Positions 1-5,966 are shown, numbered from the stretch's first letter. The stretch is DNA of 8,074 bases from Firmicutes bacterium UBA6811 (GCA_002452295.1 DKEX01000088.1:29135-37208), one strand, 5' to 3'. The notes: generated by a model not told the origin, from the sequence alone. Translations and numbers: made by a program.

Positions 1-73
1 GGATTTTGACACCCCTCGTGCAATCACCGGCAACCCCTGCCAAAGTCGGGAGCATTTCTGCACCCTCACTTAG
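1..73 (-). repeat. Dispersed repeat, solo arm cut by the window edge
   Basis: This stretch matches both arms of the inverted-repeat element at 2584-2784. Read on the minus strand it starts CTAAG at 73, then has CAGAAAT, GACTTTGG and the invariant GGGGTTGCCGGTG (25-37 on the plus strand), then TTGCA and GAGG. Against the right arm at 2725-2784 I count about 47 of 60 identical bases with no gap. The opposite arm is not seen here; it would lie left of base 1, or this is a solo arm. The outer end (CTTAG, 69-73) faces the gene-free stretch. Function unknown; it belongs with the MITE- or REP-like element described below. Confidence 0.75.
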
Positions 74-543
74 GCCTTCTTGCTTGGGGATACGCGCTGC
101 GCGGGGCCGCGGCTGCTCCTCGCGGTGGGGGCCGCCGCCACTCGAGCCCTGGCTATGCCCGCCGTGGCAGGGCCGGGGCCGGGGAGGTCAGGGCCGCGGC
201 AGCGCGTTTCGAGCCCCGGGGAAGGGAACCTCGCGGCTCGTCCTCGCCCGTCGATGTCCCAAAGTGCGTGTGGACGGGCCCGGCATGCCCGTGTTGTGAG
301 GACGACGAGGGGAACACTAGAGGCCCGCCGCCTCCTTCAGGGGAGGACGCCGGGCCTCTTTCGTTGCCTGTTCCTGGTCCTGCTGCGTGCCACCATCCCG
401 GCTCCGCTCGCGAAGCGAGCGAGTGCGCGGGCCGGTGGAGGGGGGCGCCGTGCGGGCCCGAGGCCTTTCCTCTGCCGCCGTGGCGTCCCATCCCCCAGCG
501 CGCGCCCACGGTGTGCTATGCTGCTATGCCACGCTTTACCGTG
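74..543. other. Gene-free GC-rich stretch
   Basis: About 470 bases in which I recognise no gene. Several long open frames exist on both strands, but they overlap one another, are rich in Pro, Arg, Gly and Ala, and have no ribosome site or family motif, as expected from very GC-rich DNA. It holds a plus-strand terminator-like hairpin at 319-359 and a second short hairpin at 405-421 (CGCTCGC/GCGAGCG, loop GAA) with no T tract. It lies downstream of the minus-strand LysM gene, for which I see no convincing terminator. Confidence 0.5.
319..367 (+). terminator. Rho-independent terminator-like hairpin without a clear gene
   Basis: AGAGGCCCG (319-327) pairs with CGGGCCTCT (351-359), and CCTCC with GGAGG inside, closing a short loop. 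The tail TTTCGTT follows on the plus strand only; on the minus strand the hairpin is followed by AGTGTTCC. So it should end a plus-strand transcript, yet no plausible plus-strand gene ends just before it. It could be left over from a deleted gene or serve a small RNA. Confidence 0.55.
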
Positions 544-1548
544 CTACGGGATCGGGATGAGCAGCCGCTGGCCGACCCAGAGGGTGTTGGCGTCGGTGAT
601 GCCGTTCGCCTCCATGATGGCCTTGATAGAGGCGTCGTACCTGAGTGCGATCTGCCAGAGGGTGTCTCCGGGCTCGACGATGTGGACCGCTCTCCCGGCA
701 GTGGTGCCCGACCCGGCGTTGTCACCGGAGCCTGAGCCAAAGCCCGGGCTCGTCCAGACGTCGCCTGAGCCCTGGATGATTATGACCTGGCCCACCCACA
801 GCGCGTTCGCGTCGACGCTGGGGTTGAGCTGGATCAGCCTGTACAGGGTGACCCCCTTCTTCACTGAGATGGCCCACAGGGTGTCGCCAGGCTGCACGTA
901 GTACACCTGCCCCGCCTTGCGAGGCGGGTTCTGGGGCCGCGGGGCCTGGTTCCACCATGCGGCGACGGCCTGCCCGTACGGTCCGCGGTACTCGAAGGCG
1001 ATCCTGGCCTGCGCGGCGATGCGGTCAGCCTCACCCGGCGAGGTGATCTCCCGCACGGAGCTGATGGTCCAGATCGTGCGCGGGCCTGGTCCGAAAGGCT
1101 GGATGAGCTTGACCATGTACGCCCGCCCGGAGTGCTGCACGAGCACCTCTGAGACCCCGGTGCCGGGGTACCGCTGAAGATCAACCTTCGTTATCAGGGT
1201 GTACGTGTCCTGTGACGGGTCGAACCCCAGGTTTGCGCCCTCGAGCCGGGCGACCTGCACCGGGTCGAGCCTCCAGGTGTCCTGCCCCTGGTCTGCCGCG
1301 ACCTGCGCATCGTACAGCGCCTGCCAGTCGAGGCTCACGGGGCCTGTGGTGACCTCCGCAGCCGCAGGGGCGCCCGTCCCACGGTAGTAGACCTGCCCGT
1401 TCTGCCCCGCACGGAACGACGGGTGAGCGAGGGACCTAAGTCCTTGCTCCTGCGATGCGGGCGACGCGGCCAGGGCCGCCGTCGACAGCGCGAGCGCCGC
1501 GGTGAGGGCCAGTGCTGGAATGAGTGAGTGTCGCACCATTCGATGCAA
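544..1548 (-). CDS. Secreted protein with two C-terminal LysM domains
   Basis: A 334-residue exported protein that probably binds peptidoglycan. Residues 1-27 form a signal peptide: basic start, long Ala/Leu core, Ala-Leu-Ala near the cleavage site. Residues 30-210 match no family I know; they contain several short Trp- and Tyr-containing stretches. LysM 1 (about 216-259) has VQPGDTLWAIS, a Leu-Asn-Pro turn and LWVGQVIII. LysM 2 (about 288-333) has VEPGDTLWQIA and LWVGQRLLIP. A Gly/Ser-rich linker of about 27 residues joins them, and the protein ends with LysM 2, so any catalytic role would sit in the N-terminal half. I prefer the TTG start at 1548, nine bases after AAAGGAG; the ATG at 1539 is too far from that site, though it would still leave a signal peptide. 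It is transcribed away from the HD gene from its own promoter. It could be a spore-coat or wall protein; the LysM call is firm, the role is not. Confidence 0.9.
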   Translation of the reverse strand: MHRMVRHSLIPALALTAALALSTAALAASPASQEQGLRSLAHPSFRAGQNGQVYYRGTGAPAAAEVTTGPVSLDWQALYDAQVAADQGQDTWRLDPVQVARLEGANLGFDPSQDTYTLITKVDLQRYPGTGVSEVLVQHSGRAYMVKLIQPFGPGPRTIWTISSVREITSPGEADRIAAQARIAFEYRGPYGQAVAAWWNQAPRPQNPPRKAGQVYYVQPGDTLWAISVKKGVTLYRLIQLNPSVDANALWVGQVIIIQGSGDVWTSPGFGSGSGDNAGSGTTAGRAVHIVEPGDTLWQIALRYDASIKAIMEANGITDANTLWVGQRLLIPIP

Positions 1549-1621
1549 GAAGCATCTCTCCTTTCACAGTGGGTATCTCATGGGGAATGATGGGATCACG
1601 TGTGCCTCCACCCTCGCGGCT

Positions 1622-1650
1622 ATGATACCTGGATGGTCCGGGCTTGTCAT
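1622..1650 (-). promoter_or_regulatory. Sigma-A promoter for the LysM gene
   Basis: On the minus strand ATGACA (1650-1645) and TATCAT (1627-1622) are separated by exactly 17 bases; each hexamer matches the consensus at five of six positions. Transcription would start near 1615, giving a leader of about 65 bases that ends with the AAAGGAG site of the LysM gene. Confidence 0.65.
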
Positions 1651-1747
1651 CCTTCAAATCCTGCCACACGAAGAGAGGCCTGGAACGGGAGGTGGTTTCA
1701 GGACGAGCCTCGCACGGGTGTCGGGAGGCCCACACCTGCACGCCCCG

Positions 1748-1779
1748 GCCGGTCGCGACCGGCGAAGCCGGGAGGCTTC
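1748..1779. repeat. Palindrome and adjacent hairpin upstream of the HD gene
   Basis: A perfect 16-base palindrome, GCCGGTCGCGACCGGC, at 1748-1763 is followed directly by the hairpin GAAGCC-GGGA-GGCTTC at 1764-1779. Both lie just upstream of the putative -35 of the HD gene, so the palindrome could be an operator for a dimeric regulator. GC-rich DNA makes such palindromes common, and no binding family is recognised. Confidence 0.35.
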
Positions 1780-1790
1780 TGGCCGGGCTG

Positions 1791-1819
1791 TGTTCATTGC
1801 GCCGCGGGTGTGCTATTAT
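1791..1819 (+). promoter_or_regulatory. Putative extended -10 promoter for the HD gene
   Basis: TGC followed by TATTAT (1814-1819) is an extended -10 element. A weak -35, TGTTCA (1791-1796), lies 17 bases upstream. Transcription would start near 1826, about 30 bases before the HD gene, leaving just room for its ribosome site. Confidence 0.5.
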
Positions 1820-1855
1820 GATATGGCCGGAGAAAGAGATGGGGGAGGGAGGAGC

Positions 1856-2575
1856 ATGCTGACACTGAAGGACATACAGGGGAACCCGGGCTTCCGCCTG
1901 CTCATAAGCAAGGCAAACGAATACCTGTCGCTGCTCGGATACACCGAGCACGGCCTCCGCCACGTGAGCTACGTATCATCGATGACGGCGTACATTCTCA
2001 GGAGCCTGGGCCACGACGAGAGAACCATTGAGCTCGGGGCCATCTCCGGGTACCTCCATGACATCGGGAACATGCACAATCGCAAGTATCACGGCCCGAC
2101 CGGCGCGAACATCGTGTTCACGGAGCTTCGCATGCTGGGAATGCCCCTCGATGAGATCTGCACGATAACAACGGCCATTGCTAACCATGAGGAGGAGATA
2201 GGTATCCCGGTGAGCCCGGTCTCGGCGGCGCTCATCATCGCTGACAAGAGCGACGCTCATCGTACCCGCGTCCGGATGAGGCGGGAGCACGACATCCACG
2301 ACAGGGTGAACCTTGCCATAACAGACTCATCGCTGACCGTGGATAGCAAGCGCAACACCGTTACGCTGGATATATCGTTCGACACCACTGAGTGCCAGAT
2401 CATGGACTACTTCGAGATATACCTTACTCGCATGGAGATGTGCAAGCAGGCAGCCTCCCTCCTCGGGTGCAGGTTCAGGCTGCTCATAAACGGGCTGGAG
2501 CTTCTGGGGCAGGTGCGGGACGAAGAGCCGGCCCGGGTGGGCCTGAAGGACGTGTCTTCGCAGGCGGGCGCATGA
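1856..2575 (+). CDS. HD-domain phosphohydrolase
   Basis: A 239-residue cytoplasmic metal-dependent phosphohydrolase of the HD superfamily. The metal ligands are visible in order: His36 (LRHVSYV), His68-Asp69 (YLHDIGN), His79, His111 (NHEEE) and Asp130 (ADKSD). The rest, residues 150-239, resembles the C-terminal part of uncharacterised Firmicutes HD proteins and lacks a GGDEF, RelA synthetase or RNA-binding domain. The substrate cannot be told from the sequence; nucleotides or (p)ppGpp-like molecules are the usual choices for the superfamily. The ATG at 1856 is chosen because GGAGGGAGGAG lies just upstream; the frame stays open further 5' but without a ribosome site or homology. The gene stands alone, divergent from the LysM gene. 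A second in-frame stop (2585-2587) lies inside the left end of the repeat element that follows. Confidence 0.88.
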   Translation: MLTLKDIQGNPGFRLLISKANEYLSLLGYTEHGLRHVSYVSSMTAYILRSLGHDERTIELGAISGYLHDIGNMHNRKYHGPTGANIVFTELRMLGMPLDEICTITTAIANHEEEIGIPVSPVSAALIIADKSDAHRTRVRMRREHDIHDRVNLAITDSSLTVDSKRNTVTLDISFDTTECQIMDYFEIYLTRMEMCKQAASLLGCRFRLLINGLELLGQVRDEEPARVGLKDVSSQAGA

Positions 2576-2583
2576 CGAACGGG

Positions 2584-2784
2584 CTAAGCTGGTCGTCAGA
2601 AATCCACGGCACTTTTGGAATACGAGCTTTGCTGGGGGTTGCCGGTGTTGCATTCATGGGACGGCGCCCTTGCGGGGCGCCTCGTTCCGATTTGGCGCCC
2701 GGGCTAGCCAAATTCCCAACGCCGCCTCATGCAAGCACCGGCAACCCCTTCCAAAGTGCGAGGTACTTCTGCGCTGTCGCTTAG
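2584..2784. mobile_element. MITE-like 201-bp element with terminal inverted repeats
   Basis: The element starts CTAAG (2584-2588), ends CTTAG (2780-2784), and is flanked on both sides by CGGG (2580-2583 and 2785-2788), which would fit a 4-bp target duplication. Reading each end inward, both arms show CTAAGC, CAGAAnT, GCACTTT(T)GGAA, GGGGTTGCCGGTG, then TTGCAT. The left arm carries about 14 extra bases (around 2622-2635). The centre holds two further hairpins (2663-2681 and 2690-2713). A third arm lies at 1-73. No transposase is encoded, so if mobile it would depend on an enzyme elsewhere. Its right end supplies the TAA stop (2783-2781) of the polyprenyl synthase remnant. A REP-type or terminator-like element specific to this lineage is the alternative. 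Confidence 0.6.
2663..2693 (+). terminator. Possible terminator of the HD gene inside the repeat element
   Basis: GGCGCCC (2663-2669) and GGGCGCC (2675-2681) form a seven-pair stem with a five-base loop, followed by the modestly T-rich TCGTTCCGATTT on the plus strand. A second perfect stem, ATTTGGC (2690-2696) with GCCAAAT (2707-2713), follows. Either may end transcription from the HD gene; the T tract is weak. Confidence 0.4.
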
Positions 2785-3200
2785 CGGGTGCGATGTATGG
2801 CGCTCGCCAGGATGTCTCCAAGCATCTCCTTTCCCGGGCCGTCTGGAAGGGGCGCAAGGCAGCGCCTCGCCCGGGCGGCATGCCTCTCGGCCACATGCGA
2901 CGCCCGGTCGAGGGATCCTGACTCCCGCACGATCTGTATGACCTGCTCCCGAACCTCTCGCCGGTCGCCGTCCGGCATGGCAAGGAGGCTTCTCAGTCTG
3001 TGCCCCCATCCGCTGCTCCCGAGCGCGTAGATCACGGGCAGCGTGTAGACCCTGCAGGCAGAATCGTGCCCGGCAGGCTTCCCGGTGGAGAGCTGTTCCT
3101 CCAGGTAAGACTCGACCTTCCTCAAGGCCTCGGCCCGCAGGGGATGAGACGACCACCCCGACGCCAGAGGCTTCTGCAACTCCCATCGTGCCTGGTTCAT
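2781..3200 (-). pseudogene. Polyprenyl diphosphate synthase with its catalytic core deleted (hepT/dmkB-like)
   Basis: The 139-residue product joins the first ~39 residues of a trans-isoprenyl diphosphate synthase to its last ~100. From residue 40, GKPAGHD, then VYTLPVIYAL, RESGSLDRA, AERHA and APLPD follow the family's C-terminal third in the right order and spacing. Residues 1-39, ending LRKVESYLEEQLST, look like the usual N-terminal helix. Some 180-190 residues, including both Asp-rich metal-binding motifs and the chain-length region, are missing at the point read as LST-GKP (about 3081-3092), without loss of frame. The family is normally about 320 residues. It cannot make prenyl diphosphate. 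The ATG overlaps the stop of the Gx gene in an ATGA, so it was translationally coupled to it. Intact homologues make the prenyl tail of menaquinone or demethylmenaquinone. An assembly artefact is possible. Confidence 0.85.
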
Positions 3201-3763
3201 GGCGTCCTCACCGTGTGATGCGCCCCGCGCACGTCCTCAGGCCACCCGGCCGCGGCAGATGCTGTAATGTTCATCGGAAGGAACCTCAGGATGAGCCCTG
3301 CGGTGATACCAACCAAGTAACCTGTGGCCACCCCGGCCACCAGGAGCATAGGCAGGTAGCTATAGATGCCCATGGTGCCCACGACCGCCCCGGCAACGAG
3401 AAGCTGGCCGACGTTGTGGGATATCGCTCCCAGGATGCTCACCCCGACAAGTCCGAACACGCCCCCGAGGCGCCTGTATGCAAGGGACATCGCGGCGGTT
3501 GCAAGCACGCCCCCGACGATGCCGAACGCGAAGCTCGTGAGAGCTCCAGAGAGGAGAGCCCCGAGGAACGTCCGCACGGCCACTACGACGAGGGCATCAT
3601 ACGTGCCGGCCAGAACGATCACGAGGAGCGTGACTATGTTCGCGAGGCCCAGCTTTGCCCCGGGCACCATGAAAGGCACCGGTATGAAGCTCTCGGCTAT
3701 ATGGAGCACGAGAGCAAGCGCAACATAGATGGATATATGCGTCAGTCTCCGTGTTCTCGTCAT
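3197..3763 (-). CDS. Gx-family membrane protein (EetB-like / heptaprenyl diphosphate synthase component I family)
   Basis: A 188-residue membrane protein with about five or six hydrophobic segments, of the family named both Gx transporter and heptaprenyl diphosphate synthase component I; it resembles ECF-transporter S components. Visible marks are LHIAESFIP (20-28), PGAKLGLANI (34-43), the TFLGALLSG segment and SHNVGQL (115-121). It seems complete. In Firmicutes EET loci a protein of this family (EetB, as I recall) sits beside a NusG-II protein (EetA); both are needed for electron export but their chemistry is unclear. It overlaps the synthase remnant downstream by four bases. The start is uncertain: the ATG at 3763 matches the family's N terminus, but the frame is open to an ATG at 3883, 15 bases after a GGAAGG. 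The extra 40 residues are not hydrophobic and look unlike the family. Confidence 0.85.
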   Translation of the reverse strand: MTRTRRLTHISIYVALALVLHIAESFIPVPFMVPGAKLGLANIVTLLVIVLAGTYDALVVVAVRTFLGALLSGALTSFAFGIVGGVLATAAMSLAYRRLGGVFGLVGVSILGAISHNVGQLLVAGAVVGTMGIYSYLPMLLVAGVATGYLVGITAGLILRFLPMNITASAAAGWPEDVRGAHHTVRTP

Positions 3764-3897
3764 CCTGTGAGGAACCCGCACCTGCCGCATGACACGCCCG
3801 TGCCCGTCACGTTCCGGCGTGTTGCCGGGCGCCTTCGCCGTCACGCCCGGGGTGCAGAAAACCGTCTTCCCCCTTTTCTTCATTTCGCGGATGATGC

Positions 3898-3929
3898 GCC
3901 TTCCTTATAGCGGGCCTTCCTTATAGCGG
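3898..3929. repeat. Perfect 16-bp tandem duplication carrying a ribosome-site-like sequence
   Basis: GCCTTCCTTATAGCGG occurs twice in direct succession (3898-3913 and 3914-3929), between the NusG-II stop and the Gx frame. On the transcribed minus strand each unit reads CCGCTATAAGGAAGGC, so the message has two AAGGAAGG ribosome-site-like motifs ahead of the Gx gene. Perfect identity suggests a recent duplication. Confidence 0.85.
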
Positions 3930-3933
3930 CCCT

Positions 3934-4353
3934 CTAATTGGCGACGCCATCGAGATCAGGACGCCCGCCGTCCTCTGACCCTCCCTGGATCTTCACGACG
4001 ATCCTGTTGGGCAGGCACACGATGACCTCTCCAGGGTGCTCGATCCAGCCGGTCCTGACGCAGACCTTGTCAGGGCAATCAGATGTGCGCACCCTCGCAC
4101 GGCCGTCCCCGGCGATCTCGACGACGGCGCCGTGGCCGCGACCTGCCGGCACGTCCACGGTGATAACGCCTTTCACCCGCGAGAACGGAATGGTGCGGAA
4201 ATGCTGGTTATTGACGTCTATTACCACCTCGCGAGCGCCGGTATCCCCTTGCCGACTGCGGTCAAACCTCTGGCCTGCCATAATGGCGGCGGCAGCGGCG
4301 ACGATGACGACCGCGAGAATGAGATCAGCCCTCTTGAACGTCCTCGGCACCAT
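3934..4353 (-). CDS. NusG domain II membrane-anchored protein (EetA-like)
   Basis: A 139-residue protein anchored by one N-terminal membrane segment (about 11-27, Leu/Ile/Val/Ala) with the rest outside. Residues 40-125 are a NusG domain II fold, with SDCPDKVCVRTGWI (91-104) and the typical end VCLPNRIVVKI (112-122). Cys93, Cys98 and Cys113 are the family's usual cysteines. Despite the name it has no NGN or KOW transcription role; these small proteins recur beside ApbE and Gx genes, and one of them (EetA) belongs to the EET system of Listeria. I take the ATG at 4353, five bases after CAGG, over the ATG at 4383, which has no ribosome site; either start overlaps the 3' end of the ApbE remnant, so coupled translation is expected. 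It appears intact. Its partner enzymes in the row are broken, so its present role is open. Confidence 0.85.
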   Translation of the reverse strand: MVPRTFKRADLILAVVIVAAAAAIMAGQRFDRSRQGDTGAREVVIDVNNQHFRTIPFSRVKGVITVDVPAGRGHGAVVEIAGDGRARVRTSDCPDKVCVRTGWIEHPGEVIVCLPNRIVVKIQGGSEDGGRPDLDGVAN

Positions 4354-4846
4354 GGAACCTGACCGTCCACCCTTCGCTGACATCTATTACGGTCCGAAGA
4401 CCGGGCGAGACCACTACCTTCCTGTCATCGGTGACGATGATTCCCTCGACACCTGGCAGGCGCGTGATAAGCTCCATCCCGTCCGACGGCCCCAGCAGGA
4501 ACACGGTGGTGGAGAGGGCGTCGGCGCCCACCGCCCGGCGGGCGAGCACCGTGGCGCTGACGATGCCTTCATCGATCTCGACGCCACGATAGTCCACAAG
4601 GGACCGCGCCAGGCCGATCTCAGCGGGGTCGGGCACCTCGGCGTGGTCGGTGCCGATGCCCCATAGCCGGACCAGCGGGCCTATCGCCACGTCGAACCTG
4701 CCCCCGCTGAGGTCCCCGTATTCGCGGGCCTTCTTCACCACGTACAGTGTATCGCCGGTCACCCTGGTTGGCAAGCCTCCGGCCTCGCCGTTGACCCTTG
4801 CGACGTCGCTCGTGGCGACGCCCGCGCTCATCCGCGCCTGCACGGA
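4325..4846 (-). pseudogene. apbE: ApbE-type FAD:protein FMN transferase remnant (fmnB-like)
   Basis: About 170 residues of a protein normally about 330 long. From the ATG at 4831 it reads SDVARVN (the family's S-[DE]-[IV]-x-[RA]-[LI]-N), SGGRFDVAIGPLVRLWG, and LVDYRGVEID; it then jumps to VSATVLA and GADALSTTVFLLG and runs to a normal C terminus. Missing between them, in frame at about 4559-4573, are LDLGGIAKGYA, the NAGGD segment and the HIxDPxTG metal/FAD site, so no transferase activity can remain. The signal peptide or lipobox and the first ~70 residues are missing too: upstream of about 4846 the sequence becomes the divergent NADH dehydrogenase fragment read backwards. Intact ApbE attaches FMN to Thr/Ser of exported flavoproteins; in EET loci the homologue is FmnB. 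The 3' end overlaps the NusG-II gene. Confidence 0.88.
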
Positions 4847-5503
4847 GTGATGGAGTCCGTCGGGAGCCACTATTCCGTGGCCGACCTCATGGGGATCTCG
4901 CTCTGGAGCTACCCTGCTACCGCCATGAAGCACCTGGTGAACCTCCACTACCAGTGGGGCGTGGGTGGCTTGCGGGTGATACTCAAGTACCTCAGACATG
5001 AGATGATAAACGCGAGAGGGGTGCTTTCAGGTCTCATGAAACACGCAAACGTCGAGGTCAGGCTCTTCTGGCTCGTAATCCTGAGGGTATTCCTTGGCTA
5101 CGAGTGGCTTGCGTCCGGCATCGGGAAGATCGGTGACGGTTTCCTCCTCTCCGGCGACAAGCTGGTATCGGGATCGTCCCTCATGCCCATGGGCCCGGGA
5201 ACGCCGGAGTGGTACAGGTGGATCATGGAGACCTTCGTGTTCTCGCACGCGCTCTTCTTCCAGTGGGTTGTGACCCTCACCGAGCTGGCGATGGGCCTCG
5301 CCCTCATATTCGGGCTCTTCACGAGCCTGGCGGCGCCCGGGTCGATCTTCATGAACATCAACTTCGCGCTCGCCGGGGCGGGGCGCGCGTTCGGGCTCGA
5401 TTACTGCGTAGTGCCCTTCCTCGGGGAGCTTGTGAAAGGGGCGCTTCCGAAGAGGTGGGCGGCATTCGGCCAGCGGGCGGCCTCGGCCGGCGGCACGAGG
5501 TAG
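4847..5503 (+). pseudogene. C-terminal fragment of NADH dehydrogenase (NDH-2 type) with DoxX-like membrane tail
   Basis: A 218-residue open frame matching only the end of an FAD-dependent NADH dehydrogenase of the Ndh2 kind. Residues 4-55 (SVGSHYSVADLMG, then LKHLVNLHYQWGVGGLRVILKYLRHE) are the last part of the oxidoreductase domain and the amphipathic link. Residues 70-192 form a DoxX-like membrane domain with segments near 72-92, 130-158 and 160-180. The two nucleotide-binding Rossmann folds (GxGxxG) and roughly 400 residues are absent, so it cannot oxidise NADH. The nominal GTG (4847) or ATG (4850) has no ribosome site, and the sequence immediately upstream is the ApbE remnant on the other strand. 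In the EET system Ndh2 feeds electrons to demethylmenaquinone. A free-standing DoxX protein is a less likely reading, because the first 55 residues belong to the oxidoreductase. Confidence 0.82.
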
Positions 5504-5541
5504 CGCAGCGTCAAGCGCCGTGACCTCCCGGGTCGAGTTGC

Positions 5542-5557
5542 CCGGCCGGGGGGCCGG
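5542..5557. other. GC-rich hairpin between convergent genes
   Basis: CCGGCC-GGGG-GGCCGG forms a six-pair stem between the convergent 3' ends of the NADH dehydrogenase fragment and the FmdB gene. Neither strand has a T tract after it, so it is at most a weak bidirectional pause site. A second hairpin, GGCGCC (5601-5606) with GGCGCC (5617-5622), lies in the end of the FmdB gene and is followed by TTT on the plus strand. Confidence 0.3.
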
Positions 5558-5597
5558 CCACGGCGGCACTGTCCGCGTACGCCTCGGCGTTCAGCCG

Positions 5598-5876
5598 TTA
5601 GGCGCCGGCAGCATCGGGCGCCTTTGACGAGGATGTTGATGACGGGGAGGACCAAGAAGACCCGTTGCCATCCTTCTTGGCCTTCTCCTTGTAGTCGGAA
5701 CTGCGGTTGTCCGTGGTGTAGAAACCGGATCCCTTGAAGACGATGCCAACGTTTCTGCTGATGAGCCGCCTGACCGGGCCGCCGCAGGTGGGACAGCGGG
5801 AGAGGGGCTCATCCGACATGCGCTGGAGCTCCTCGAAACGGCCGCACTTCTCGCAGTAGTACTCGTAGGTAGGCAT
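5598..5876 (-). CDS. FmdB-family zinc-ribbon protein
   Basis: A 92-residue small cytoplasmic protein. It starts MPTYEYYC and has Cys8-x2-Cys11 and Cys28-x2-Cys31, the four-cysteine zinc ribbon of the FmdB/CxxC_CXXC_SSSS family (the name reflects the Ser-rich tail, seen here around 73-86). The segment VRRLISRN and FKGSGFYTTD (about 48-57) is typical. FmdB was named from a methylotroph formamidase gene cluster and proposed as a regulator; the cellular role of most members is unknown. AAGGAGGG precedes the ATG by about 11 bases. It is a single-gene unit with a near-consensus promoter, divergent from the HTH regulator and convergent with the NADH dehydrogenase fragment. It appears intact. Confidence 0.92.
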   Translation of the reverse strand: MPTYEYYCEKCGRFEELQRMSDEPLSRCPTCGGPVRRLISRNVGIVFKGSGFYTTDNRSSDYKEKAKKDGNGSSWSSPSSTSSSKAPDAAGA

Positions 5877-5966
5877 GTCGCGACAATCCCTCCTTCAAGA
5901 AAACTCGGCGCATTCCCGGGCGCCCCGCTCGGAGACGGAGCGCCGCTCGTCCCGCGCCAATTACGT

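Noticed and set aside
259..268. CCAAAGTGCG, a 10-base match to the right arm of the element
   Set aside because: The neighbouring bases do not match the repeat consensus; likely chance.
10..318. Plus-strand frame 1 with a Cys cluster (ACPCC) before the orphan terminator
   Set aside because: Low-complexity Gly/Arg/Ala/Pro composition, no start with ribosome site, and the frame continues past the terminator to 735.
80..901. Long plus-strand open frame of 273 codons
   Set aside because: Its 3' part is the antisense of the LysM gene, its 5' part crosses a terminator hairpin, and it has no ribosome site or recognisable motif.
2690..2713. ATTTGGC/GCCAAAT stem as a tRNA-like or riboswitch element
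   Set aside because: It is a single perfect seven-pair stem with no further tRNA or riboswitch features; it is kept only as part of the repeat element.
4850..4999. Upstream extension of the ApbE frame to a start at 4999
   Set aside because: This part is exactly antisense to the well-recognised NADH dehydrogenase C terminus and shows no ApbE or signal-peptide character.
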